8,305 nt of DNA from Firmicutes bacterium UBA1535 (GTDB lineage: Bacteria; Bacillota; Clostridia; Tissierellales; Sedimentibacteraceae), in NCBI GenBank assembly GCA_002323775.1, contig DCPV01000245.1:1-8305 (forward strand), read 5' to 3'. Below are positions 1 to 8,305 of this stretch, in pieces. The notes beneath the pieces were generated by a model. That model ran no database searches. It was given only the letters and a program-made list of their open reading frames with translations, and was not told the origin of the DNA. A program made the translations under genes and the position numbers. Position 1 is the stretch's first letter; every line of letters starts with the position of its first letter.

Positions 1-40
1 AAAGCTCAGAATTTTTTATTGTCTGTATAGTATTTATCAT
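1..40 (-). CDS. sigB: Start of a probable SigB-family RNA polymerase sigma factor (partial, runs off the left edge)
   Basis: Only the first 13 codons are in the window. The peptide begins MINTIQTIKNSEL and stays open to the left edge. The ATG at 38-40 follows a purine-rich ribosome-binding site (GGGGGAAAGC on the minus strand, 41-50) with about 5 nt spacing, and it starts 36 nt after the rsbW stop. This site closely resembles the one before rsbV (GAGGGGAAAGCT). No sigma-factor domain is visible in so short a piece. The identification rests on context: rsbV-rsbW-sigB is a standard partner-switching operon, and this order after gyrA is known from C. difficile. If correct, the protein would direct RNA polymerase to general-stress promoters and be held inactive by the RsbW-like protein. 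Another stress or sporulation sigma factor of the same family, or an unrelated gene, cannot be excluded. Confidence 0.5.
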   Translation of the reverse strand, partial: MINTIQTIKNSEL

Positions 41-76
41 GCTTTCCCCCACTAACTCGTAAAGTGGCTTACTATT

Positions 77-445
77 TTATTTAATAATTGTTTCAAAAAC
101 AATTTTGTTATTAATAATATCTATATTGCATTTATCAGCTAAACTATCAATAATTAAAGCAAACATTTCATTTTCTGAAATAACATTGTCCGATAGTTTT
201 TCATCATTTTTATCTGTAATCTCCACCATTATTTTGCCGTCACCTAAAAAATACTCAAGCAAAAATCCTTCTGTGTTTTTCTTTATGTTGTTAATAAAAA
301 ATGAACAAATTTCAGAAATTATAAGCTTTATATCTTCAATCTTTTCTATATCTAAATCATAAATACTGGATATTGAAGAACTAAAAAGTCTTAAACAGCT
401 AATAAATTCAGGTTTTTTAGGTATTTCTACTTTGATTTTTTCCAT
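77..445 (-). CDS. rsbW: RsbW-like anti-sigma factor with a degenerate GHKL ATP-binding site
   Basis: This 122-aa protein has the layout of the RsbW/SpoIIAB HATPase_c_2 family: an N-terminal strand, a helix at about 12-30, then the stretch IEDIKLIISEIC (36-47), which matches the family's helix carrying the N-box. Known RsbW proteins bind and sequester a sigma factor and phosphorylate RsbV using ATP. Here the N-box Glu is kept (E45), but the Mg-binding Asn four residues later is Phe49. The G1 motif Asp survives (D78), but both glycines of DxGxG are lost (DKNDE, 78-82). The glycine-rich G2 box is replaced by NEMF (92-95), and the stretch corresponding to the ATP lid is very short. The protein is also shorter than SpoIIAB or RsbW (about 146-160 aa). 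I infer a sigma-binding protein with weak or no kinase activity. Translation may be coupled to rsbV: the start is 9 nt after the rsbV stop, and the only good Shine-Dalgarno (GAAGGAG) lies inside the rsbV end, 14 nt from the ATG. Confidence 0.75.
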   Translation of the reverse strand: MEKIKVEIPKKPEFISCLRLFSSSISSIYDLDIEKIEDIKLIISEICSFFINNIKKNTEGFLLEYFLGDGKIMVEITDKNDEKLSDNVISENEMFALIIDSLADKCNIDIINNKIVFETIIK

Positions 446-454
446 ACTATAAAC

Positions 455-778
455 CTAAACTCCTTCTACTTTTTCTATATCAATAATTCTACTAAAGCCT
501 GTTATTTCAAATAGCTTATAAATATTTTTCTTAACATTTATCATTTTAAAGTTTAAGCCCTTTTCTTTCATAAGCTTTAATACAGTCATTACAGATCCCA
601 GACCTGTACTATCCAAATAATCTAATTTTTCTGCGTTTAATACTATGTCCTTGTTTTGATTGTTTATAATTTCCAAGGTTTCATCTTTAAACATAGGAGA
701 AGTATAAATATCCATTTCTCCTATTGGCAAAATTTCAACAAATTTTTCATTTTTATTTATACTAATTGTTAATGACAT
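455..778 (-). CDS. rsbV: Anti-sigma factor antagonist, STAS domain (RsbV-like)
   Basis: This is a single STAS domain of 107 aa, the usual size for RsbV/SpoIIAA. Visible family marks are GEMDIYTSP (20-28), where GE(I/L)D-x-Y is typical, and LDYLDSTGLG (52-61), the phosphorylation loop. S57 is the residue corresponding to the serine phosphorylated in B. subtilis RsbV. In known systems, unphosphorylated RsbV binds RsbW and frees the sigma factor; phosphorylation by RsbW switches it off, and a PP2C phosphatase reactivates it. No phosphatase gene is in this window. The start is supported by GAGGGG six nt upstream of the ATG. The gene lies 85 bp after gyrA, with inverted repeats in the gap, so it may be a separate transcription unit or be reached by read-through from gyrA. 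I found no convincing sigma-A or SigB promoter in the gap. Family assignment is firm; the identity of the sigma factor it serves is inferred. Confidence 0.88.
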   Translation of the reverse strand: MSLTISINKNEKFVEILPIGEMDIYTSPMFKDETLEIINNQNKDIVLNAEKLDYLDSTGLGSVMTVLKLMKEKGLNFKMINVKKNIYKLFEITGFSRIIDIEKVEGV

Positions 779-808
779 AGCTTTCCCCTCTACTTTACTT
801 TAGTTTAA

Positions 809-831
809 GGAAGAATCATTTCGATTCTTCC
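809..831 (-). terminator. Perfect 9-bp hairpin between gyrA and rsbV, possible weak terminator or attenuator
   Basis: GGAAGAATC (809-817) and GATTCTTCC (823-831) are perfect inverted repeats around a 5-nt loop. The hairpin sits 33 nt past the gyrA stop codon and 30 nt before the rsbV start, where a terminator would be expected. On the minus strand only two Ts follow the stem (CCTTAAAC), so it lacks the uridine tract of a strong intrinsic terminator. Partial termination with read-through into rsbV, or an mRNA-end-stabilising role, are both possible. Confidence 0.4.
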
Positions 832-837
832 ATATAG

Positions 838-858
838 TGAACGTAGTTCATTTTTTTT
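838..858 (+). terminator. Small hairpin followed by T8 on the plus strand
   Basis: TGAAC (838-842) and GTTCA (846-850) form a 5-bp stem with a 3-nt loop, directly followed by eight Ts (851-858) on the plus strand. This is the form of a minimal intrinsic terminator for rightward transcription, which would stop antisense transcripts from entering gyrA. No plus-strand gene is present to justify it, and the stem is short, so it may be chance in AT-rich DNA. Confidence 0.22.
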
Positions 859-863
859 ACTGT

Positions 864-3392
864 TTATTCTTCTTCTTCAGAATCTGTTTCTTCTTCTCTT
901 ATCAATTTAGCTAAAGATACTACCTTGTCCCCTTCATTTAATCTCATCGCCTTAACGCCTTGAGTATCTCTGCCTGTACCTTTAATTGATATATCTGAAG
1001 CGTGCATCCTTATGATTGTGCCAATTTGGCTTATTATCATTAAATCATTTTCCGGCTCTATAATCATCGCTCCAACTATATCACCTGTTTTTTGATTGAT
1101 ACTGTGAGTTTTGACACCTTTTCCTGCTCTAGCCTGTTTTCTGTAAGCACTTGTGCTTGTCATTTTAGCAAATCCGTTTTCTGTTAAGGTTAAGAGTTTT
1201 TCACGAGTTTCAGGTAATAATTCTTCGTTAATCTCCTCATCTTCACTTTCACTTAATACTTGAGAATTATCTCTATCAAGTATTAGCATCGCTACTAATT
1301 CATCGGACTTAGATGTTGATATAGCTTTAACTCCTATAGAATTTCTTCCGGTTTCTCTTACATCATCTTCTGAAAATCTTATAGCTTTTCCTTTTTTACT
1401 TATAATTAAAACATCTTTTGTACCATCTGTTTTATTTACACTTATTAGTTCATCATCTTCACCTATTTTAATTGCTAAAAGACCGGATTTTCTTGATGTA
1501 TCAAATTCATTTAATCTAGTTTTCTTAATAATACCTTTTTTGGTCGATAAAATCAAGTATTCTTCATCATTTTTAAAATCTTTCATAGGTATTATAGCTG
1601 CAACTTTTTCATTTGCATCAAGATTTATAAGATTAACTACGGCTGTACCTTTTGCCTGTCTTCTTGCTTCTGGTACTTCATATGCTTTTATTCTATACAT
1701 TTTTCCTTTATTTGTAAAGAATAATAAATAGTCATGTGTACTTGTTATGAATAAATCCTTAACAAAATCTTCTTCTCTCGTAGTTAAGCCAGTTATACCC
1801 TTTCCACCTCTCCTTTGAGCCTTATAAGTATCCTCCGGCAACCTCTTGATGTACCCAAAATTTGTTATAGTAATGGCTACATTTTCTTCCTCGATTAAAT
1901 CCTCTACATTTATCTCACCTTCATCGTGAGTAATCTCTGTTTTTCTCTCATCATAATATTTATTTTTGATTTCTGTTAATTCTGTTTTAACTATTTCATC
2001 AATCAAATATTGATTTTGAAGGATTTCTGTAAATTTATTAATTAATTTGATTAATTCTTCGTATTCTTCTTCAATTTTTTCTCTTTCTAATCCTTGAAGT
2101 CTTCTAAGTCTCATATCGACTATAGATTTAGCCTGTATCTCAGAAAGATCAAATCTACTCATCAGCTTTTGCTCAGCGTCATTATATGAAGATCTAATAA
2201 TTTTAATAACTTCGTCAATATTGTCAATAGCTATTCTTAAGCCTTCTAAAATATGAGCTCTTTCCTGTGCCTTTTTCAAGTCAAATTCTGTTCTTCTAGT
2301 GATAATTTCTCTTTGATGAAGCACATAATAATGAATCATCTCTTTAAGGTTTAAAACCTTAGGCTCTCCATTTACAAGTGCAATCATAATTACACTGAAA
2401 TTATCTTGAAGCTGAGTATGCTTGTATAAATTATTAAGTACAATGTTCGGATTGTAATCCTTTTTAATTTCGATTACAATTCTCATTCCATCCTTATCAC
2501 TTTCATCTCTTAAATCTGATATACCATCAATTCTTTTATCCTTTACCAGCTCAGCTATTTTCTCTATTAATTTAGATTTATTTACTTGATAAGGAATTTC
2601 ATTTACGATAATCCTGTTTTTTCCGCCTTTCATTTCCTCTATCTCAAGCTTTGATTTCACCTTAATAGAGCCTCTCCCAGTCATAAAGGCATTTTTTATA
2701 TTTTCCTTTCCTACAATTATTCCTCCTGAAGGAAAGTCCGGTCCTTTTACATATTTCATTAATTCAGGAATTGTAATTTCAGGATTTTCTATATATGCTA
2801 TAGTTCCATTTATAATCTCACCTAGGTTATGAGGAGGTATAGAGCTTGCCATACCAACTGCTATACCAGATGATCCATTAACTAAAAGATTAGGAAATCT
2901 GCTTGGCAACACTACAGGCTCTTTCAAAGTTTCATCAAAGTTCGCTCTGTAATCTACTGTGTCCTTGCCTATATCTCTTAACATTTCCATCCCAATTTTT
3001 GACATTCTTGCTTCTGTATAACGCATAGCTGCTGCTTCGTCTCCGTCAACAGATCCAAAGTTACCTTGTCCATCTATAATTGGATATCTCAAAGAAAAAT
3101 CTTGTGCAAGTCTTACCAAAGCATCATATACAGCAGCATCACTGTGTGGATGATATTTACCGAGAACATCTCCGACGATACGAGCACATTTTCTGTGTGG
3201 TTTATCAGGACTTAAACCAAGCTCGTCAGTTGCATATAAAATTCTTCTGTGAACAGGCTTTAAACCATCTCTTACATCAGGCAAGGCACGGCTTACAATT
3301 ACAGTCATTGCATAATCAAGATATGACTTTTGCATCTCTTTTTCTATGTGCATTTGCTGTATACCATCATTTTTATTTTCTAAATCACTCAT
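864..3392 (-). CDS. gyrA: DNA gyrase subunit A
   Basis: GyrA cuts and rejoins DNA in the GyrA2-GyrB2 complex that introduces negative supercoils. The 842-aa protein is full length (B. subtilis GyrA is about 821 aa). The winged-helix and tower region starts with [20 protein letters not shown] (24-43). The catalytic tyrosine is Y125 in [10 protein letters not shown], next to R124. The C-terminal pinwheel opens with the GyrA box QRRGGKG (526-532), which is needed for DNA wrapping, and repeated blade motifs follow (for example [24 protein letters not shown]). An acidic insertion lies near residues 706-735, and the tail ends [10 protein letters not shown]. The quinolone-determining region reads [11 protein letters not shown] (81-91): S84 replaces the usual Gly (E. 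coli 81) and A86 the usual Ser/Thr (E. coli 83), while D90 (E. coli 87) is kept. The ATG is set by AGGAGG 8-9 nt upstream, which also contains the gyrB stop, so the two subunits are probably co-translated. Confidence 0.98.
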   Translation of the reverse strand: MSDLENKNDGIQQMHIEKEMQKSYLDYAMTVIVSRALPDVRDGLKPVHRRILYATDELGLSPDKPHRKCARIVGDVLGKYHPHSDAAVYDALVRLAQDFSLRYPIIDGQGNFGSVDGDEAAAMRYTEARMSKIGMEMLRDIGKDTVDYRANFDETLKEPVVLPSRFPNLLVNGSSGIAVGMASSIPPHNLGEIINGTIAYIENPEITIPELMKYVKGPDFPSGGIIVGKENIKNAFMTGRGSIKVKSKLEIEEMKGGKNRIIVNEIPYQVNKSKLIEKIAELVKDKRIDGISDLRDESDKDGMRIVIEIKKDYNPNIVLNNLYKHTQLQDNFSVIMIALVNGEPKVLNLKEMIHYYVLHQREIITRRTEFDLKKAQERAHILEGLRIAIDNIDEVIKIIRSSYNDAEQKLMSRFDLSEIQAKSIVDMRLRRLQGLEREKIEEEYEELIKLINKFTEILQNQYLIDEIVKTELTEIKNKYYDERKTEITHDEGEINVEDLIEEENVAITITNFGYIKRLPEDTYKAQRRGGKGITGLTTREEDFVKDLFITSTHDYLLFFTNKGKMYRIKAYEVPEARRQAKGTAVVNLINLDANEKVAAIIPMKDFKNDEEYLILSTKKGIIKKTRLNEFDTSRKSGLLAIKIGEDDELISVNKTDGTKDVLIISKKGKAIRFSEDDVRETGRNSIGVKAISTSKSDELVAMLILDRDNSQVLSESEDEEINEELLPETREKLLTLTENGFAKMTSTSAYRKQARAGKGVKTHSINQKTGDIVGAMIIEPENDLMIISQIGTIIRMHASDISIKGTGRDTQGVKAMRLNEGDKVVSLAKLIREEETDSEEEE

Positions 3393-3400
3393 TATCTATG

Positions 3401-3405
3401 CCCTC

Positions 3406-3408
<3 letters not shown>
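3401..3408 (-). promoter_or_regulatory. gyrA ribosome-binding site overlapping the gyrB stop codon
   Basis: On the minus strand this reads TAGGAGGG. The TAG is the gyrB stop and the AGGAGG is a near-perfect Shine-Dalgarno 8-9 nt before the gyrA ATG. A ribosome terminating on gyrB would sit on the gyrA initiation site, which favours coupled, near-equimolar synthesis of the two gyrase subunits. Confidence 0.85.
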
Positions 3409-6437
<3,029 letters not shown>

Positions 6438-6438
6438 A

Positions 6439-6489
6439 TCAATAATGATTCCTTTCTGTTAAATATTGAATTTTCACTTTTTTACTCAT
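6439..6489 (-). other. 16-codon reading frame ending one base before the recF start (doubtful leader peptide)
   Basis: An ATG-started frame reads MSKKVKIQYLTERNHY and stops at TGA one nt before the recF GTG. Its position would suit translational coupling or a leader. However, the purines before its ATG (AAGAG) touch the start codon, which is too close for a normal ribosome-binding site. Nothing else marks it as coding, and it may be a chance frame. Confidence 0.15.
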
Positions 6490-6519
6490 CTCTTAACACT
6501 AACAATAAATTAAAAATAT

Positions 6520-6537
6520 TATAAATTTTAATTTATA
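6520..6537. repeat. All-A/T inverted repeat after the S4 gene
   Basis: TATAAATT (6520-6527) and AATTTATA (6530-6537) are perfect 8-bp inverted repeats with a 2-nt spacer, three bases past the S4 gene stop codon. The RNA hairpin would be weak (only A-U pairs) and has no proper uridine tract. It may be incidental in AT-rich DNA. Confidence 0.3.
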
Positions 6538-6540
6538 GGA

Positions 6541-6756
6541 TTATTCGCCTTGACATACAACAAACTTTGAACTTTCAAATTCTACGATGTCATTAATTCT
6601 GATTTTTTTACCTCTTTGGGTACATACTTCTCCATTTACCTTAACTAAACCGTCATTTATAACCATCTTTGCAACTCCACCACTTTCAACTATATTTACA
6701 TATTTTAAGAATTGGTCGAGCTTTATAAATTCGGTATTAATAGATATTTTTTCCAT
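6541..6756 (-). CDS. rlbA: Small S4-domain RNA-binding protein (YaaA/RlbA family)
   Basis: This 71-aa protein consists almost wholly of one S4 domain (about residues 10-65): IKLDQFLKYVNIVESGG, then VINDGLVKVNGEV, then RGKKIRINDIVEF. The basic RGKK segment (48-51) and the VNG turn (40-42) are typical of the fold, which binds structured RNA. In B. subtilis the gene at this place between dnaN and recF is yaaA, renamed rlbA and linked to late ribosome assembly. I transfer only the family, not a tested function. The start is supported by GAGGGAG 10 nt before the ATG. The gene follows dnaN by 44 bp and is probably part of the same transcript, although hairpins lie before and after it. Confidence 0.9.
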   Translation of the reverse strand: MEKISINTEFIKLDQFLKYVNIVESGGVAKMVINDGLVKVNGEVCTQRGKKIRINDIVEFESSKFVVCQGE

Positions 6757-6790
6757 AAATTACAATCTCCCTCTTATTATTAAATTTATT

Positions 6791-6812
6791 AGAACCAATT
6801 TTAATTAGTTCT
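6791..6812 (-). repeat. Hairpin spanning the dnaN stop codon
   Basis: On the minus strand AGAACTAATT pairs with AATTGGTTCT across a 2-nt loop (10 bp with one T-G wobble; 8-9 bp in practice with a 4-nt loop). The dnaN TAA lies in the loop-proximal part. The bases after it on the minus strand, AATAAATTT, are not a strict T-run, so strong termination is unlikely. It could slow or stabilise the mRNA end between dnaN and the S4 gene. Confidence 0.4.
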
Positions 6813-7910
6813 AACAGGCATTACCATATATTTGAAGCTTTCATTTTCTGATTCTTTTATAAAGCATGGATTCATTATTCCTAAGAAGTTTATTTCTATT
6901 TCTTCAGAATCTATGATACGTAGAACATCTACTATATATTTTGGATTAAATCCTATTTTTATATCTGCACCTTCTACATTTTTTAAAATTATAAATTCCT
7001 CTGCTTTACCAATATCAGAGACTGCATTTATTTGTATAGTGTTTTCTTTTATATTAAATATTACTATATTATTTCTATCTTCCTTAGCGAGTAAGGCTGC
7101 TCTTTCTACGCTATCTCTAAATTCAGCTGTGTTTACTTTAATTTTTGTAAAAAACTCATCCTTTATAAGCCCTTTATAATCTATGAATTTTCCTTCTAAT
7201 AAGCTTGAAATTATAGTAGTATTTCCTATGTTAAACGATATATGACTTTTAGAAAGTATTATTTCTATCTCACAGTCATCTTCATCAAGTACTTTTGTGA
7301 TTTCATTCAAAGCCTTAGATGGTATAATTGTTGAAATTTCTTCTTCTAAATCTAATTTTAATTCTTCACTTTTTACTGCCATTCTATGTCCGTCAAGTGC
7401 TACGAAGAAACATTCATTATTTTTAATCTCAAATAAGCATCCAGTAAAAACAGGCTTCATTACATCTTGTGAAACAGCAAAGGATGTATATTTTATCAAT
7501 CTCTTTAAGGTAGATGAACTTATATTAAATCTTGTACCGTCATTCTCAAAAGTATTTGTTGGATATTCAATTGCACATTCACCTGACATATTAAAATCTG
7601 AGTTTAAGCATTTAATTTCCATTCTATATTTTTCATCAGTAGTGATAGTTACTGACGCATTTGAAGATAATTTTCTGACAAATTCTCCTAGAAGCCTTGA
7701 TTGAACTACAATAGAACCTTCTTCTACAATATCGCAATCAACATAGGTCTTTATACCAAGCTCTAAATCTGTAGCAGTAAAGTACAATCTATTTTCAATG
7801 GCTTCTATTAATATTCCATTTAAAATAGGCATCGGAGTCTTTGATGTTACAGCTTTTTGTACAATATTTATAGCCTTGCTTAATTCTTTTTGACTTATAG
7901 TTACTTTCAT
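6801..7910 (-). CDS. dnaN: DNA polymerase III subunit beta (sliding clamp)
   Basis: The beta clamp is a ring-shaped dimer that tethers DNA polymerase III and many other partners to DNA. The 369-aa protein matches the family length (B. subtilis about 378) and the three repeated clamp domains (about 1-125, 126-245 and 246-369). Clear marks are the N-terminus MKVTISQKELSKAINIVQKAV with TPMPILNG; ALDGHRMA (171-178), where G174 and H175 line the partner-peptide pocket as in E. coli; FLGIMNPCFIKES near the end; and the C-terminal MPVRTN, equivalent to the MPMRL that closes the same pocket. The ATG is preceded by AAAGGAG with 7 nt spacing. The gene stands 266 bp after dnaA across the presumed unwinding region. 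I see no convincing promoter in that gap, so transcription from within or upstream of dnaA is possible. Confidence 0.98.
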   Translation of the reverse strand: MKVTISQKELSKAINIVQKAVTSKTPMPILNGILIEAIENRLYFTATDLELGIKTYVDCDIVEEGSIVVQSRLLGEFVRKLSSNASVTITTDEKYRMEIKCLNSDFNMSGECAIEYPTNTFENDGTRFNISSSTLKRLIKYTSFAVSQDVMKPVFTGCLFEIKNNECFFVALDGHRMAVKSEELKLDLEEEISTIIPSKALNEITKVLDEDDCEIEIILSKSHISFNIGNTTIISSLLEGKFIDYKGLIKDEFFTKIKVNTAEFRDSVERAALLAKEDRNNIVIFNIKENTIQINAVSDIGKAEEFIILKNVEGADIKIGFNPKYIVDVLRIIDSEEIEINFLGIMNPCFIKESENESFKYMVMPVRTN

Positions 7911-7947
7911 TTTTTTACTCCTTTTAAATTTATAATTTTTTCGATAG

Positions 7948-7956
7948 TGTGGATAT
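7948..7956 (-). promoter_or_regulatory. DnaA box, one mismatch
   Basis: The minus strand reads ATATCCACA, one mismatch from TTATCCACA, the best match to the canonical box in the window. It lies between the A/T-only tract and the dnaN start, on the far side of the unwinding element from the other boxes. Confidence 0.6.
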
Positions 7957-7962
7957 CTGTGC

Positions 7963-7989
7963 TTTATATAAAATAATAATAAAAAATTA
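7963..7989. other. A/T-only tract, candidate DNA unwinding element
   Basis: Twenty-seven consecutive bases contain no G or C, beginning TTTATATAAA and ending in A6-TTA. The tract abuts the DnaA-trio-like triplets, as expected for the first melted segment of an origin. Confidence 0.6.
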
Positions 7990-8005
7990 GTAGCATTAGT
8001 AATAG
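7988..8005 (+). promoter_or_regulatory. DnaA-trio-like repeat
   Basis: The plus strand reads TAG TAG CAT TAG TAA TAG, followed by GGGC. Read 3' to 5' from the box side this is GAT AAT GAT TAC GAT GAT, five of six triplets fitting the DnaA-trio consensus 3'-(G/A)A(T/A)-5'. In B. subtilis such trios adjoin a short G/C cluster and two DnaA boxes and guide DnaA onto single-stranded DNA. The same order and polarity are present here. Confidence 0.65.
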
Positions 8006-8009
8006 GGGC

Positions 8010-8026
8010 TGTTAATTTGTTAATAA
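8010..8026 (-). promoter_or_regulatory. Two abutting degenerate DnaA-box-like 9-mers next to the trio
   Basis: The minus strand carries TTATTAACA (8026-8018) and AAATTAACA (8018-8010), sharing one base. TTATTAACA differs from TTATCCACA at two central positions; AAATTAACA is weaker. Their place beside GGGC and the trio is where the B. subtilis unwinding system has its paired boxes. Confidence 0.45.
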
Positions 8027-8082
8027 CTTATATAAGCTTTAAAAAAACATATAAATCTTAATATTATGATTGTTGACTAAGG

Positions 8083-8111
8083 TGTAAATAATGTTTTAAT
8101 AAAAATTAACA
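8083..8111. promoter_or_regulatory. Further weak DnaA-box-like sites
   Basis: TTATTTACA on the minus strand (8091-8083, two mismatches from TTATCCACA) and AAATTAACA on the plus strand (8103-8111), the same 9-mer as at 8010-8018. Such matches occur by chance in AT-rich DNA, so they count mainly as part of the cluster. Confidence 0.3.
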
Positions 8112-8130
8112 AGTAAAAAGTGTCATAAAA

Positions 8131-8150
8131 TTATTAACAAGATATCAACA
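8131..8150 (+). promoter_or_regulatory. Two degenerate DnaA-box-like sites near the dnaA end
   Basis: TTATTAACA (8131-8139) and ATATCAACA (8142-8150) lie in the same orientation with starts 11 bp apart, about one helical turn, each two mismatches from TTATCCACA. TTATTAACA also occurs inverted at 8018-8026. Confidence 0.42.
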
Positions 8151-8176
8151 GCTAGTAAACAATATATTGTTTATAA

Positions 8177-8305
8177 TTAATTATTTATCATCGCTATAAT
8201 ATCATCAATAGCTTTTTTTAAATCTAAGTTAGTTTCAGTTTCTTCTTTTATCTTATTATAAGCATGAATAACTGTAGAATGATCCCTACCACCAAAAGCA
8301 TTTCT
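8177..8305 (-). CDS. dnaA: Chromosomal replication initiator DnaA, C-terminal end (partial, runs off the right edge)
   Basis: The last 42 residues and the TAA stop are present. The segment GGRDHSTVIHAYNKI is the DnaA signature of domain IV, the helix-turn-helix that reads DnaA boxes; the usual form is GGRDHTTVIHA, so Ser replaces the first Thr of that motif. A final helix ending DLKKAIDDIIAMINN closes the protein. DnaA binds the boxes, oligomerises in its ATP form and melts the origin. The AAA+ domain and the start lie outside the window, to the right. Confidence 0.95.
   Translation of the reverse strand, partial: RNAFGGRDHSTVIHAYNKIKEETETNLDLKKAIDDIIAMINN

Larger units (their letters stand above)
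7911..8176. other. oriC: dnaA-dnaN intergenic region, probable unwinding part of oriC
   Basis: This 266-bp gene-free region has, from dnaA toward dnaN: several 9-mers resembling DnaA boxes (8010-8150), a G/C cluster GGGC (8006-8009), triplets resembling DnaA-trios (7988-8005), a 27-bp run of only A and T (7963-7989), and one near-consensus DnaA box (7948-7956). This order equals the B. subtilis layout in which the basal unwinding system lies between dnaA and dnaN. In bipartite Firmicute origins a second box cluster lies upstream of dnaA, outside this window. Assignment as oriC is inferred from pattern and location. Confidence 0.75.

Noticed and set aside
105..362. 85-codon plus-strand reading frame opposite rsbW
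   Set aside because: Antisense to a recognisable anti-sigma factor; its hydrophobic look is what the complement of A/T-rich coding DNA gives.
7297..7704. 135-codon plus-strand reading frame opposite dnaN
   Set aside because: Antisense shadow of the sliding-clamp gene, with no recognisable motif or ribosome-binding site.
7937..7946. Possible Spo0A box (TATCGAA on the minus strand) beside the dnaN-proximal DnaA box
   Set aside because: One mismatch from TGTCGAA in a 7-mer is weak evidence, and nothing in the window shows that the organism sporulates.
8027..8036. Perfect palindrome CTTATATAAG in the dnaA-dnaN gap
   Set aside because: Ten bases, nearly all A/T, and not repeated elsewhere in the gap; expected by chance in this composition.
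8073..8100. Plus-strand promoter-like pair TTGACT, 16 bp, TTTAAT pointing toward dnaA antisense
   Set aside because: Each hexamer is one off consensus, but such pairs are frequent in very AT-rich DNA, no plus-strand gene follows, and the site lies within the DnaA-box region.

Overview
The window is the core of a bacterial replication-origin gene cluster, read entirely on the minus strand. In transcription order, from the right edge to the left, it carries the dnaA 3' end, the dnaA–dnaN intergenic region, dnaN, a small S4-domain gene of the yaaA/rlbA type, recF, gyrB, gyrA, an rsbV-like anti-anti-sigma gene, an rsbW-like anti-sigma gene, and the first codons of a gene that is very probably a SigB-type sigma factor. 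The order dnaA-dnaN-S4-recF-gyrB-gyrA is the classic Firmicute arrangement. The strongly AT-rich DNA, A/T-ending codons and purine-rich Shine-Dalgarno sites fit a low-GC Firmicute. An rsbV-rsbW-sigB module directly after gyrA recalls Clostridioides difficile and its relatives, so a Peptostreptococcaceae-like clostridium is my best guess. That placement is inference, not proof.

Right part (about 7911-8305): the last 42 residues of DnaA domain IV, then a 266-bp gene-free stretch that looks like the unwinding half of oriC. It holds degenerate DnaA-box-like 9-mers on the dnaA side, a short G/C cluster, a run of DnaA-trio-like triplets, and a 27-bp tract made only of A and T on the dnaN side. This is the order described for the Bacillus subtilis basal unwinding system. 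Middle part (3406-7910): the sliding clamp, the S4 RNA-binding protein, RecF and GyrB. The recF and gyrB frames overlap by 13 bp, and the gyrB stop codon lies inside the gyrA ribosome-binding site, which suggests translational coupling. Left part (1-3392): gyrA, a short hairpin-bearing gap, then the partner-switching regulators.

The genes from dnaA to gyrA supply initiation, clamp loading onto DNA, gap repair and supercoiling, and all point away from the origin. The left-hand module would control a general-stress sigma factor: RsbV binds RsbW, which otherwise holds the sigma factor. Most of the window is conserved housekeeping DNA. The points that deserve a second look are an RsbW whose ATP-binding motifs are largely eroded while RsbV keeps its phosphorylatable serine, non-consensus residues at quinolone-determining positions in both gyrase subunits, and the readable unwinding element between dnaA and dnaN. 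I saw no mobile elements, CRISPR arrays, tRNA or rRNA genes.
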